Source: an uncultured Eubacteriales bacterium | GTDB lineage: Bacteria; Bacillota; Clostridia; Oscillospirales; UBA644 | DNA length: 64,000 bases | Assembly: GCA_959604355.1 (NCBI GenBank) | Contig: CAUHAO010000004.1 | Coordinates: 1-64,000 of the forward strand | Reading direction: 5' to 3' | In this document: positions 28,369 through 38,304 of the stretch, piece after piece | Layout: the number at the start of each line of letters is the position of its first letter | Numbering within the stretch: the stretch's first letter is position 1 | Translations under genes and position numbers: made by a program | The notes under the pieces: generated by a model | Databases searched by the model: none | Told to the model about the DNA's origin: nothing | Seen by the model: only the letters and a program-made list of their open reading frames with translations

Positions 28369-28860
28369 TCAATATCCGTTTTTAAGCGCCAGCGAGTCGT
28401 CGACTTCGACCCAGTCTCGTACGACGTCGAATACATTATATTCAATCGCATTTTCTCTGACGATTACCGTTTTTATTCCGGCGTTTATTATGAGTCTGCG
28501 GCACATAGAGCACGGACTTGTTCCGCCCAGCACTTCCTTTGAATCGGGGCTTATGCACGCGAGATAGAGGGTTGAGTCAAGCATTTCATCACGGGATGCC
28601 GCAATTATCGCGTTTGCTTCCGCGTGTACGGAACGGCATAGCTCATACCGTTCACCTGCGGGAACGTTGTATTTCTGACGCAGGCAGAAACCGGTATCAC
28701 AGCAATTCCGGCGGCCTCTGGGTGCACCGGCGTAACCTGTACTGATGATAGTATCGTTTTTTACGATCACGGCACCGAAACGTCTGCGCAGACAAGTGCC
28801 CCTTTCAGCCACCGTCTGTGCGATGTCGAGATAGTAGTTGGTTTTGTCTATTCGTGCCAT
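28369..28860 (-). CDS. dCMP deaminase (ComEB-like)
   Basis: A 163-residue zinc-dependent deaminase converting dCMP to dUMP for thymidylate synthesis. The zinc site is seen in SVHAEANAI (His-Ala-Glu) and SPCSMCRRLI (Cys-x-x-Cys). GAVIVKNDTIISTGYAGAPRG matches the ComEB/dCMP deaminase N-terminal half (given in parts: GAVIVKND and STGYAGAPRG). The start at 28860 is preceded by GAGGGG; the longer upstream frame has no ribosome binding site. A consensus promoter lies just upstream. The secreted protein gene follows 1 base after its stop, so the pair is co-transcribed. Confidence 0.9.
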   Translation of the reverse strand: MARIDKTNYYLDIAQTVAERGTCLRRRFGAVIVKNDTIISTGYAGAPRGRRNCCDTGFCLRQKYNVPAGERYELCRSVHAEANAIIAASRDEMLDSTLYLACISPDSKEVLGGTSPCSMCRRLIINAGIKTVIVRENAIEYNVFDVVRDWVEVDDSLALKNGY

Positions 28861-28894
28861 ACTGATACCCCTCGCGTAAATTGTTATCGGTATA

Positions 28895-28923
28895 ATTATA
28901 ATTGTTTTCTTCCGTTTTGTCAA
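28895..28923 (-). promoter_or_regulatory. Promoter of dCMP deaminase gene
   Basis: Minus strand TTGACA (28918-28923) and TATAAT (28895-28900), both perfect, 17 bp apart. Confidence 0.9.
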
Positions 28924-28983
28924 TAGGCGCCGTGGATTTTCACGCCTTATTCCGAATTTAATTTGAACTTTCATGTTTTTATA

Positions 28984-29012
28984 TTGACAAAATAAGGTAT
29001 ATCATATAAAAT
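28984..29012 (+). promoter_or_regulatory. rpsF-ssb-rpsR promoter
   Basis: TTGACA (28984-28989), 17 bp, then TAAAAT (29007-29012). It gives a leader of about 90 nt containing several hairpins before rpsF. Confidence 0.8.
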
Positions 29013-29060
29013 ATATTTTACGGGACAGAGATCCCGCGAAGTGTTTTGAAAAACTCAAAA

Positions 29061-29101
29061 CTTTCCTTGGGAGATTTTCTCCCCTTATGTCCGGAAGGAG
29101 G
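29061..29101 (+). promoter_or_regulatory. Candidate S6:S18 autoregulatory leader
   Basis: CTTTCC (29061-29066) pairs with GGAAGG (29093-29098) and GGGAG (29069-29073) with CTCCC (29079-29083), leaving a 3' bulge that ends in CC next to a G (CCG at 29091-29093). A hairpin with a bulged CCG is the hallmark of the S6:S18-binding leader found before rpsF in many bacteria. The outer stem hides the ribosome binding site GGAAGGAGG, so repression by S6:S18 is easy to picture. Confidence 0.5.
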
Positions 29102-29111
29102 TGTATTTCGT

Positions 29112-29402
29112 ATGATTACCAACAAGTACGAAACCATTTTCGTTATGAGCACTAAGACTCTTGACGATGCCGCTATTGAGGCAACGACCGAGAAGTTCAA
29201 GAAGCTTATCACCGATAATGGCGGAACTATCGACAGTGTTGATGTATGGGGCAAGAGACGTCTTGCTTACGCTATCAATTATGAGACCGAAGGTTACTAT
29301 GTTCTCATTAACTTTGAAAGCGAATCGACTCTGCCTGTAGAACTTGACCGTGTATATCACATCACGGACGGCGTGTTGCGTTCAATTATCATCAAGAAGT
29401 AA
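29112..29402 (+). CDS. rpsF: 30S ribosomal protein S6
   Basis: A 96-residue ribosomal protein that binds the central domain of 16S rRNA as a dimer with S18. The S6 pattern YETIFVMSTKTLDDAAIEAT, DVWGKRRLAYAINYETEGYYV (split: DVWGKRRLAYAI and ETEGYYVLINF) and the C-terminal ITDGVLRSIIIKK are plain. ATG 29112 follows GGAAGGAGG by 10 bases; the in-frame upstream codons lie in the leader. It heads the standard rpsF-ssb-rpsR operon, with a candidate S6:S18 feedback structure in its leader. Confidence 0.96.
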   Translation: MITNKYETIFVMSTKTLDDAAIEATTEKFKKLITDNGGTIDSVDVWGKRRLAYAINYETEGYYVLINFESESTLPVELDRVYHITDGVLRSIIIKK

Positions 29403-29430
29403 TTGAAACAAACCGAAAGGAACGGATTTT

Positions 29431-29907
29431 ATGAACATTAATAAAGTTTTTCTTATGGGCAGACTGACTGCGGATCCTGAGTTAAAGTATTCCGCAAACA
29501 ATGTTCCGAATCTCAGATTTACCATCGCGGTCAATCGCAGATTCCAGAGCAAGTCCGGTGAGGGCGAAAATCAGCAGACCACAGACTTTATAGATTGCAT
29601 CGCTTTCAGGCAGCAAGCGGAATTCGTTTCCAAATACTTCAAAAAAGGCTCTCTTATAATCGCTTTCGGCAGCCTCCACATTGAGCAGTGGAAGGACAAG
29701 AACGGAAATAACCAGCGTACCGCGCGCGTATATGTAGACGAGGTACAGTTCGGTGAATCCAAGCAGTCCGGCGCATCTTCAAGAAGCTTCGCTTCCGAAG
29801 CGCCCGCTGAAACGAAGAGAGAACCCGAAGCGTTTTCCAACACATCGGATAATAATGAATTTTTCTCCGATGTCAAAGGAATAGACGACGAAGAGCTGCC
29901 GTTCTAA
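29431..29907 (+). CDS. ssb: Single-stranded DNA-binding protein
   Basis: A 158-residue SSB with an N-terminal OB fold (residues 1-105: NKVFLMGRLTADPELKYSAN and FIDCIAFRQQAEFVSKYFKKG as family landmarks, given in parts), a flexible Ser/Glu-rich linker and the acidic tip DDEELPF that recruits partner proteins. Length is typical. It sits between rpsF and rpsR, 28 bases after the former and 21 before the latter, each with its own ribosome binding site. Confidence 0.96.
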   Translation: MNINKVFLMGRLTADPELKYSANNVPNLRFTIAVNRRFQSKSGEGENQQTTDFIDCIAFRQQAEFVSKYFKKGSLIIAFGSLHIEQWKDKNGNNQRTARVYVDEVQFGESKQSGASSRSFASEAPAETKREPEAFSNTSDNNEFFSDVKGIDDEELPF

Positions 29908-29928
29908 AATACGAAAGGAGTTTTTGCT

Positions 29929-30249
29929 ATGGAAGAAACTGCTAACCAGGCCGTCGAAACCAAAGAGGTTCGTGCTGAGCGTCCCGAGCGTGCTGAACGT
30001 CCCGAGCGCAACGACTACAACAGAGACGGCTTTAAGAGAAGACAGAGAAAGAAGGTCTGCCAGTTCTGCGCTGACAAGGTCTCTTCGATCGATTATAAAG
30101 ACACTCTTAAACTTCGCAAGTTCATCAGCGAGAGAGGAAAGATCCTTCCCCGCCGTGTAACCAGCACATGTGCTATGCATCAGCGTGAACTTACCGAAGC
30201 TATAAAGAGAGCAAGACAGATCGCTCTTCTGCCTTATATCAGCGACTAA
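29929..30249 (+). CDS. rpsR: 30S ribosomal protein S18, zinc-binding type
   Basis: A 106-residue S18. The body starts at [20 protein letters not shown] and has [20 protein letters not shown] and [15 protein letters not shown]. Cys-x-x-Cys plus the later Cys and His mark the zinc-binding (C+) form. The first 36 residues are an extension not usual in S18, with a short repeat ([13 protein letters not shown]). S18 pairs with S6 on the 30S platform. A strong terminator follows 13 bases after the stop. Confidence 0.95.
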   Translation: MEETANQAVETKEVRAERPERAERPERNDYNRDGFKRRQRKKVCQFCADKVSSIDYKDTLKLRKFISERGKILPRRVTSTCAMHQRELTEAIKRARQIALLPYISD

Positions 30250-30262
30250 GTTTACAAATCAG

Positions 30263-30288
30263 AGGGACGGTTTTTTGCCGTCCCTTTT
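30263..30288 (+). terminator. Terminator of rpsF operon
   Basis: AGGGACGG (30263-30270) pairs with CCGTCCCT (30278-30285) around a 7-nt loop and is followed by a T run. Confidence 0.9.
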
Positions 30289-30309
30289 GTGTTTTTTGAG
30301 AGGCTATTC

Positions 30310-30792
30310 ATGAATATAAGAATAGGTATGGGCTATGACGCACATCGGCTCGTCGAAGGTCGCCGTCTTATAATAGGCGGAGTCGATATTCCTTATGAAA
30401 AAGGTCTGCTGGGACATTCCGATGCGGACGTCCTTTCGCATGCTGTCGTCGACGCGCTGCTCGGTGCTGCTGCGCTCGGAGATATAGGCGGGCATTTCCC
30501 CGATAACGACCCTCGATATGAAGGAGTTTCGGGTGACTTTCTTTTGCGCGAGACTGTAAAACTGCTTAAACAAAACGGGTTTGATATCGTCAATGTTGAC
30601 GCCACCGTCATTGCTCAAGCGCCTAAACTTGCGCCGCACATCAAGAAAATGCGGGAGAATATCGCCGTGTCACTCGGAATCGATGATGCCGCAGTAAATG
30701 TAAAGGCCAAAACCGAAGAAGGCATGGGGTTTACGGGTTCAGGAGAAGGAATATCCTCGCAGGCGGTATGCCTGCTGTGCAAGCAGAAATAA
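30310..30792 (+). CDS. ispF: 2-C-methyl-D-erythritol 2,4-cyclodiphosphate synthase
   Basis: A 160-residue trimeric enzyme of the non-mevalonate isoprenoid pathway. The zinc and substrate motifs are [32 protein letters not shown] (split) and GDIGGHFPD; the C-terminal [17 protein letters not shown] is also typical. ATG 30310 is chosen because GAGAGG precedes it; an in-frame GTG at 30289 lies right at the T run of the rpsR terminator. No dedicated promoter was identified; the next genes are close behind and probably co-transcribed. Confidence 0.95.
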   Translation: MNIRIGMGYDAHRLVEGRRLIIGGVDIPYEKGLLGHSDADVLSHAVVDALLGAAALGDIGGHFPDNDPRYEGVSGDFLLRETVKLLKQNGFDIVNVDATVIAQAPKLAPHIKKMRENIAVSLGIDDAAVNVKAKTEEGMGFTGSGEGISSQAVCLLCKQK

Positions 30793-30832
30793 ACGCAGAC
30801 GAAAAACATAGAGAAAAACAGGAAAATAAACA

Positions 30833-31339
30833 ATGAAGAAGAAAGGGTTACCGGGAGAGATTTTTTCGGCGGCAGCCGTCATTTTGCTTTTTGTCGCGGT
30901 AATAATTTTCGGGGTCAATGACGCGGCCGAAGAGAAGGTCTTTGCTCAATACGACATAGAAGATAAAAATGAAAACACAACGGCTGAAAAAGACATCTTG
31001 TCGGTAATTCCGCCTTCCCCGGATATCGCAGAACTCCAGACGCGAACCTATTCGGCAAATTTTTACGGCAAAGAGCTCGTCCGGATATGCATAGAGGCTC
31101 CGGAGGAATCGTCGGCGGAAGCAAATTCCGTAAGTGATACATCCACAGAGAATCCTACGGAACGCGAAAATGCCGAAAAGGTCTGTTATTGTACCTCTAA
31201 GGGAAAGAAATATCATCTTTCCGCGACCTGCCGATATCTCAAAAACAGGGATTATACTCAAATTACATACGAGGAAGCGGTTAAACGAGGCCTTGGGCCA
31301 TGTTCGGCGTGCGCCGCGGAGGAAAAAAATGACGAATAA
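30833..31339 (+). CDS. Membrane-anchored protein with Cys-rich zinc-like C-terminal domain
   Basis: A 168-residue hypothetical protein. Residues about 10-28 (IFSAAAVILLFVAVIIFGV) form a single membrane anchor. A low-complexity Glu/Thr/Ser linker follows (about 30-120), then a compact C-terminal module: CYCTSKGKKYHLSATCRYLK and GLGPCSACA. The pattern of Cys, His and CxxC resembles the small metal-binding module found at the end of some secreted nucleases and cell-surface proteins; that resemblance is from memory and not proven. AGGAAAA precedes the start. Its stop overlaps the rsmG start by 11 bases. Confidence 0.65.
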   Translation: MKKKGLPGEIFSAAAVILLFVAVIIFGVNDAAEEKVFAQYDIEDKNENTTAEKDILSVIPPSPDIAELQTRTYSANFYGKELVRICIEAPEESSAEANSVSDTSTENPTERENAEKVCYCTSKGKKYHLSATCRYLKNRDYTQITYEEAVKRGLGPCSACAAEEKNDE

Positions 31340-32054
31340 TGAATTTACGCTGAAAGTTTCCGAGGCTCTCGCCCTGAACGGTTTTGAGAACACCGTACTG
31401 ACTGCCGAAAAATTCGCGATATACTATGAAATGCTTGTCGACTTCAACCGCCGTGTCAATCTCACCGCGATAACGGAGCCCGACGAGGTGATAAACAAGC
31501 ATTTTATCGACAGCCTTCTGCCGCTTAAACTTGCGCCGAAAGAGCTCGTCGGATGCGGGGCAGATGTCGGCACGGGGGCGGGTTTTCCCGGTGTTCCGCT
31601 CGCGATAATGTGTCCGAATACGGAATTCGTGCTTATGGATTCGCTGAAAAAGCGCCTGGACTTTCTCGATGCGCTCATTGAAAAAACGGGGCTGCGAAAC
31701 TGCCGCACGGTTCATATCCGAGCAGAGGATGCGGCAAAAACCGTCGGAGGAATGCGCGAAACGTTTGATTTCACGCTTTCCCGTGCTGTCGCACGCCTCG
31801 CGAGTCTTTCGGAGCTTTGCCTGCCGCTCGTTAAAGTCGGCGGCTCGATGCTCGCGCTCAAATCGCGTTCCGCAAAGGAAGAACTTGGCGAGGCAGGCTA
31901 TGCGATAAGCCTGCTGGGCGGCAAAACGCGCGGAGTTTTCGGGACAGAGGAACGCAATGTCATAATAATAGATAAAAATGCACCCACTCCCGCGATTTAT
32001 CCGCGGAAAGCGGGCACACCCGAAAAAAATCCACTTAAACGGGACGTACTCTAA
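31329..32054 (+). CDS. rsmG: 16S rRNA (guanine-527-N7)-methyltransferase
   Basis: A 241-residue GidB/RsmG methyltransferase. It shows YYEMLVDFNRRVNLTAITEP and INKHFIDSLLPL near the N terminus, the SAM motif GADVGTGAGFPGVPLAIMCP (one Gly-rich loop), and the RAEDAAKT and TLSRAVARLASL motifs. G527 methylation affects streptomycin sensitivity. ATG 31329 is chosen because GGAGGA precedes it; it overlaps the end of the previous gene. In most genomes rsmG follows mnmG; here ten other genes intervene. Confidence 0.95.
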   Translation: MTNNEFTLKVSEALALNGFENTVLTAEKFAIYYEMLVDFNRRVNLTAITEPDEVINKHFIDSLLPLKLAPKELVGCGADVGTGAGFPGVPLAIMCPNTEFVLMDSLKKRLDFLDALIEKTGLRNCRTVHIRAEDAAKTVGGMRETFDFTLSRAVARLASLSELCLPLVKVGGSMLALKSRSAKEELGEAGYAISLLGGKTRGVFGTEERNVIIIDKNAPTPAIYPRKAGTPEKNPLKRDVL

Positions 32055-32137
32055 AGGACAGTTTCGAGTATGCGTTACCTACCGACAGGAAAGAAACATA
32101 AATTGTCTATTGTTCCTAACAAAAAATGAAAACATAG

Positions 32138-32166
32138 AAACTGCAGGTTGATTTTCTGCAGTTTTT
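32138..32166 (+). terminator. Terminator after rsmG
   Basis: AAACTGCAG (32138-32146) pairs with CTGCAGTTT (32156-32164), then T residues. The loop contains the -35 element of the next promoter. Confidence 0.75.
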
Positions 32167-32176
32167 ATGCTATAAT
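32148..32176 (+). promoter_or_regulatory. Promoter of the cupin gene
   Basis: TTGATT (32148-32153), 17 bp, TATAAT (32171-32176). The -35 box begins in the loop of the rsmG terminator, so terminator and promoter are interleaved. Confidence 0.7.
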
Positions 32177-32282
32177 AGGATGTGTGATTAACACTATGAA
32201 TAAAGAAATTTTGCTGCGATAAATCCGAATGATAAATAAGAATTTACAGAGTTGATGAAACACAAAGGGAGACGGAAAAAAT

Positions 32283-32600
32283 ATGATTGAACAAATTTTT
32301 AAATTAACACAAGGAAATGAAAAAACAGTTGAAAAGGTAATTATTGATGAAAATATACACTATATGCATATGATCTTGAATAAGGGTGAATGTCTGCCAG
32401 AGCATTTTTCAAATGCAAAAAATGTGTATATTACAGTTGTTCGCGGAACATTATCAGCGACTTTGAATGAACAGGAAACACATGAATATCAGGCAGGAAC
32501 AGTATTAAAAGTTCCATTCCATACAAAAATGAACTTAAAAAATGTTTCTGAAGAAACGCTGGAGTTTATTGTTGTTAAAGCACCGGCGCCAAACTGCTAA
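32283..32600 (+). CDS. Small cupin-domain protein
   Basis: A 105-residue single-domain cupin (beta barrel). Landmarks are ILNKGECLPEHFSNAKNVYI, where HF..N replaces the usual HxH pair, and VVRGTLSATLNEQETHEYQA with AGTVLKVPFHTKMNLKN. Such small cupins bind a metal and a small ligand, but the metal site is incomplete here, so no reaction is proposed. Ribosome binding site AAAGGGAG. The gene is clearly more A/T-rich in codon use than its neighbours and stands alone between two terminators with its own promoter, all of which fit recent horizontal gain. Confidence 0.75.
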   Translation: MIEQIFKLTQGNEKTVEKVIIDENIHYMHMILNKGECLPEHFSNAKNVYITVVRGTLSATLNEQETHEYQAGTVLKVPFHTKMNLKNVSEETLEFIVVKAPAPNC

Positions 32601-32638
32601 ATTCCAATTTGTCGAGAAATATTGAGGCGTTAATCAGC

Positions 32639-32670
32639 AAAAGGCTCCCTTTACACAAGGGAGCCTTTTT
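32639..32670 (+). terminator. Terminator after cupin gene
   Basis: A 13-bp stem AAAAGGCTCCCTT/AAGGGAGCCTTTT (32639-32651 with 32657-32669), loop TACAC, strong T run. Confidence 0.92.
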
Positions 32671-32708
32671 ACGTTCATCTATGCCTTGTCATTTTTCCTG
32701 ACAAGCAC

Positions 32709-32797
32709 TGCATTTGTGTCCACAAATGCAAAATACGGCATACCTCTTTCGAGATACACCGTATTTTTAAAAACTGTCCGTTAGGGTACGACCCTAA
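32709..32797. repeat. Cluster of three hairpins between convergent genes
   Basis: A 10-bp perfect inverted repeat TGCATTTGTG/CACAAATGCA (32709-32730), then a long imperfect stem AAAATACGG...CCGTATTTT (32730-32767) that on the minus strand closes with a GAAA tetraloop, then TTAGGGT/ACCCTAA (32781-32797). At least one serves as terminator for the acetyltransferase gene; three in a row suggests a structured intergenic repeat element. Confidence 0.55.
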
Positions 32798-32803
32798 GGT
32801 TGA

Positions 32804-33583
32804 TCATTTTTTTATTTCAAGATATACGAACGGTTCTCCGACGGGTTCAAAGCCTGCCGCGAGAGCCGTTTTAGCCGATATGTCATTGACGGCGGAACCG
32901 TAAAGCGGTACACAGCCGTAAATCAGCGATTTTTGCGCGAATTTCCGTGCAAGGAGTGTCGCAAAGCCTCTTCCGCGGAAATGCGGATGCGTGAAAACGT
33001 GGATGATGCCCAGCGCGTTTATATCCTTTGCGCCGTAAGCGAGCCATCCTGCGAGTAGACCTTTTTCAAAAATGTAAAGGAATTCGGCACCGCTGCCGTC
33101 AAGCATGGGCAGGATGTCCCAGTCTTCTGCCGAAAGTTCGGAAAGATCCGCGTATTCGGTCACATTTACGTCCGCCGGAAGCGTGATTTTAGGCAAATCT
33201 TTTTTGAGGTACGCGTATATTTGCGCATTCTGTGTCGCCGTGCCGAGGAAGTCGAATGCGTCGACGGATTCTTCCGCGCAGAATGTCGTTTTTATATATT
33301 CCGCGGCTTTTGTGAGGCGTTCCGGTACACGGAAATATGTTTTTCCGTCCGACACTTCGATTTTTCCGAGGAGTTCCTCCCTTGAGGTATTTACAAAGAT
33401 GTTCCTTTCGTCTGATCCGCCGTATTCGACGAACGACGCGACAAAATCTTCTGTCGGGTGTGTGTTGTCGCAGTAAACGTCGCCTTCGGAGCATATTTCA
33501 AGCGCGCCGCACAGGTAGAGCATATCCGCGCTGCAGGTTTTTCTCAGCTGTGACGCGAATTCTTTCGGTGCAAAATGTTTCAT
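32804..33583 (-). CDS. GNAT-family N-acetyltransferase
   Basis: A 259-residue protein with a C-terminal GNAT domain. The acetyl-CoA loop is seen in HPHFRGRGFATLLARKFAQK (R/Q-x-x-G-x-G/A as RGRGFA). The N-terminal half (residues about 1-130) is a second, degenerate-looking domain without obvious motif. Substrate unknown. The start at 33583 is preceded by AAAGGAACGGAT; the upstream in-frame ATG would overlap a GC-rich hairpin. It follows secA on the same strand after 55 bases. Confidence 0.8.
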   Translation of the reverse strand: MKHFAPKEFASQLRKTCSADMLYLCGALEICSEGDVYCDNTHPTEDFVASFVEYGGSDERNIFVNTSREELLGKIEVSDGKTYFRVPERLTKAAEYIKTTFCAEESVDAFDFLGTATQNAQIYAYLKKDLPKITLPADVNVTEYADLSELSAEDWDILPMLDGSGAEFLYIFEKGLLAGWLAYGAKDINALGIIHVFTHPHFRGRGFATLLARKFAQKSLIYGCVPLYGSAVNDISAKTALAAGFEPVGEPFVYLEIKK

Positions 33584-33598
33584 ATCCGTTCCTTTTTG

Positions 33599-33626
33599 GA
33601 GCCTCCGCGCAAAAGCGCGGAGGCTC
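33599..33626. repeat. GC-rich hairpin between secA and acetyltransferase gene
   Basis: A perfect 12-bp stem GAGCCTCCGCGC/GCGCGGAGGCTC (33599-33610 with 33615-33626) with an AAAA loop. On the minus strand no U run follows, so it may be a pause, processing or stability element rather than a full terminator; the acetyltransferase ribosome binding site comes directly after it. Confidence 0.6.
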
Positions 33627-33638
33627 ATAGTTTTATCT

Positions 33639-36374
<2,736 letters not shown>

Positions 36375-36471
36375 TTTTCCGGTCTGCCGTGCGGCAGTCC
36401 TTTCTTTATTTTTACGGTTCTGTGCGCAATTTTCGAGATAAAAATCACGTCTATATACATTATATGCATCT

Positions 36472-36477
36472 ATTATA
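36472..36477 (-). promoter_or_regulatory. Possible secA -10 element
   Basis: A perfect TATAAT on the minus strand about 100 bp upstream of secA; a second lies at 36459-36464. No good -35 accompanies either, so this is only a candidate. Confidence 0.35.
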
Positions 36478-36519
36478 GCATAAATTACCTAAAAAATCTA
36501 CTATTTTGCGAAAAAAGTC

Positions 36520-36548
36520 TTGAAATATATTAAATTTTAGTGTAAAAT
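36520..36548 (+). promoter_or_regulatory. Promoter of the YifB/ComM gene
   Basis: TTGAAA (36520-36525), 17 bp, TAAAAT (36543-36548), about 30 bp before the gene. Confidence 0.6.
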
Positions 36549-36579
36549 ATATGTAAGACTTTGAAAGGTAAAGAGAGTC

Positions 36580-38121
36580 ATGGTAACAAAAACAAACAGT
36601 GTAGGCCTCAACGGACTTGAAGGTTTTGCGGTTCAGGCGGAGACGGATTGCAGTTATTCAGACGACACACAGCTGGATATCGTCGGCTTGCCCGACACCA
36701 CGGTCAAAGAAGCGCGAGACAGAATCGTTTCCGCGATAAACAATTCGGGATTTCGTCTGCCGCATCAACGCATAATAGTAAATCTCGCGCCCGCTAATAT
36801 AAAAAAAGAGGGCTCTCTGTACGACTTGCCGATGCTTCTCGGCATATTGTCGAGCACGGGGCAGATCCGACCGCTTCCGGAGGATAGCGCGTTCATAGGC
36901 GAGCTTTCGCTTTCAGGCGAAATAAGACCTTGCTTCGGCGTGCTTGCAAGTGTCATCGCCGCAAAGGAAAACGGCTTCAGAAAAGTGTTTGTTCCGGCTG
37001 AAAACGCCGCGGAGGGCGCGTATATAGAAGGAATAGAGGTTTATCCCGTTACGAACGTCCGCGCGCTTGCGGAGCATTTTGCAGGCAGAGCGCCCATAGC
37101 TCCGGAGAAAGCGGATGCAGAAGCATTAAAAAAGAACGAGAATAGAGCGATTTTCGATTTTTGCGATATCGTCGGACAGCCTTCGGCGCGCAGAGCGTGT
37201 GAGATCGCCGCGGCGGGCGGACACAATCTTCTTTTTATCGGCCCTCCCGGAACGGGAAAAAGCATGCTTGCCAAAAGCTTACCGTCTATCCTTCCCGACA
37301 TGACATTCGATGAAATGATCGAGAGCAGCAAGATATATTCGATCGCGGGAAAACTCACGCGGGAGCATCCTCTTGTCGTAGCGCGTCCGTTTGTCAAGAC
37401 GAATCAGAACGTCTCGGTCGCCGGACTCACGGGCGGCGGAGCAAACCCACGTCCCGGACTTGTTTCGCTTGCTCATAACGGGGTGCTGTTCCTTGATGAA
37501 ACGGCCGAATTTCCGCAGAAAACGCTTGAAACTCTGCGGCAGCCGCTGGAAGACGGAAATATAACCGTTAACCGTGTAAGCCGCAATGTCACTTTCCCGT
37601 CGTCGTTCATGCTCGTGTGCGCGATGAATCCGTGCCCGTGCGGCAATTACGGCCATCCCACCGCGCGCTGTACATGCTCTCCCGCTCAGGTGGATAAATA
37701 TATACATAGAATCTCAGGCCCTCTGCTCGACAGAATAGACTTGCAGGTCGAGCTTCCTCCGGTGCCCGTTACGCAGATAAAATCGGCAAAACCCGCCGAG
37801 AGCAGCGCTGAGATAAAAAAACGTGTCAACGCGGCCCGCAGAATACAGCAGCAACGCTTTTCGGGGGAGGATTTTTCGTGCAACGCCCGGATGACTCCCG
37901 CGGCACTGAAAAAGTATTGCCGCATGTCGGAAGACGCCGTGACACTTCTCAACAACATCTTTGAAAAGATGACACTTTCCATGCGGGCATACGATAAAAT
38001 CATAAAAATATCACAGACTATCACAGACCTCGCAGGCGGTGAAGTCATCGGCTCGGACGCCGTCGCGGAGGCGGTCTACTTCCGAAGCCTCGATAAGAAG
38101 TATTGGAACAGAATTGTATGA
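36580..38121 (+). CDS. YifB/ComM-family Mg-chelatase-like AAA ATPase
   Basis: A 513-residue protein with an N-terminal Lon-substrate-like fold (residues about 1-170: VGLPDTTVKEARDRIVSAIN), a central AAA+ domain with Walker A FIGPPGTGKSMLAKSLPSIL and Walker B NGVLFLDETAEFP, and a C-terminal Mg-chelatase domain including the Cys cluster VCAMNPCPCGNYGHPTARCTC (quoted as CAMNPCPCGNYG and CTC). In Haemophilus and Vibrio, ComM is a branch-migration helicase that speeds integration of incoming DNA. dprA is also in the window (47.3 kb). The start is preceded by GAGAG. Confidence 0.93.
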   Translation: MVTKTNSVGLNGLEGFAVQAETDCSYSDDTQLDIVGLPDTTVKEARDRIVSAINNSGFRLPHQRIIVNLAPANIKKEGSLYDLPMLLGILSSTGQIRPLPEDSAFIGELSLSGEIRPCFGVLASVIAAKENGFRKVFVPAENAAEGAYIEGIEVYPVTNVRALAEHFAGRAPIAPEKADAEALKKNENRAIFDFCDIVGQPSARRACEIAAAGGHNLLFIGPPGTGKSMLAKSLPSILPDMTFDEMIESSKIYSIAGKLTREHPLVVARPFVKTNQNVSVAGLTGGGANPRPGLVSLAHNGVLFLDETAEFPQKTLETLRQPLEDGNITVNRVSRNVTFPSSFMLVCAMNPCPCGNYGHPTARCTCSPAQVDKYIHRISGPLLDRIDLQVELPPVPVTQIKSAKPAESSAEIKKRVNAARRIQQQRFSGEDFSCNARMTPAALKKYCRMSEDAVTLLNNIFEKMTLSMRAYDKIIKISQTITDLAGGEVIGSDAVAEAVYFRSLDKKYWNRIV

Positions 38122-38127
38122 TTTACC

Positions 38128-38255
38128 TGTGGAAAACTTGATTTTTTCAACAAAAACGGTGGAAAACCCTGTGTATATCGTTGAAAAACCGCGATTTCAC
38201 GCCGTTTTTTCCACGTTAATAACTTTTTTGCTGTTTTTTACGGGTTTGTGCAAAA
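38128..38255. promoter_or_regulatory. Cluster of DnaA-box-like sequences
   Basis: Six 9-mers with 7 or 8 matches to TTATCCACA or its complement occur within 128 bp: TGTGGAAAA (38128), TTTTCAACA (38144), GGTGGAAAA (38158), CGTTGAAAA (38179), TTTTCCACG (38207) and TGTGCAAAA (38247). The same variants appear in the probable oriC. The 183-bp gap holds no gene. It may be a DnaA titration or regulatory site, or a DnaA-controlled murE promoter. Confidence 0.45.
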
Positions 38256-38304
38256 CCTATAAAATGTACTCGAAATACATCCCTATACTTGGAGTTGTAA
38301 TGCA

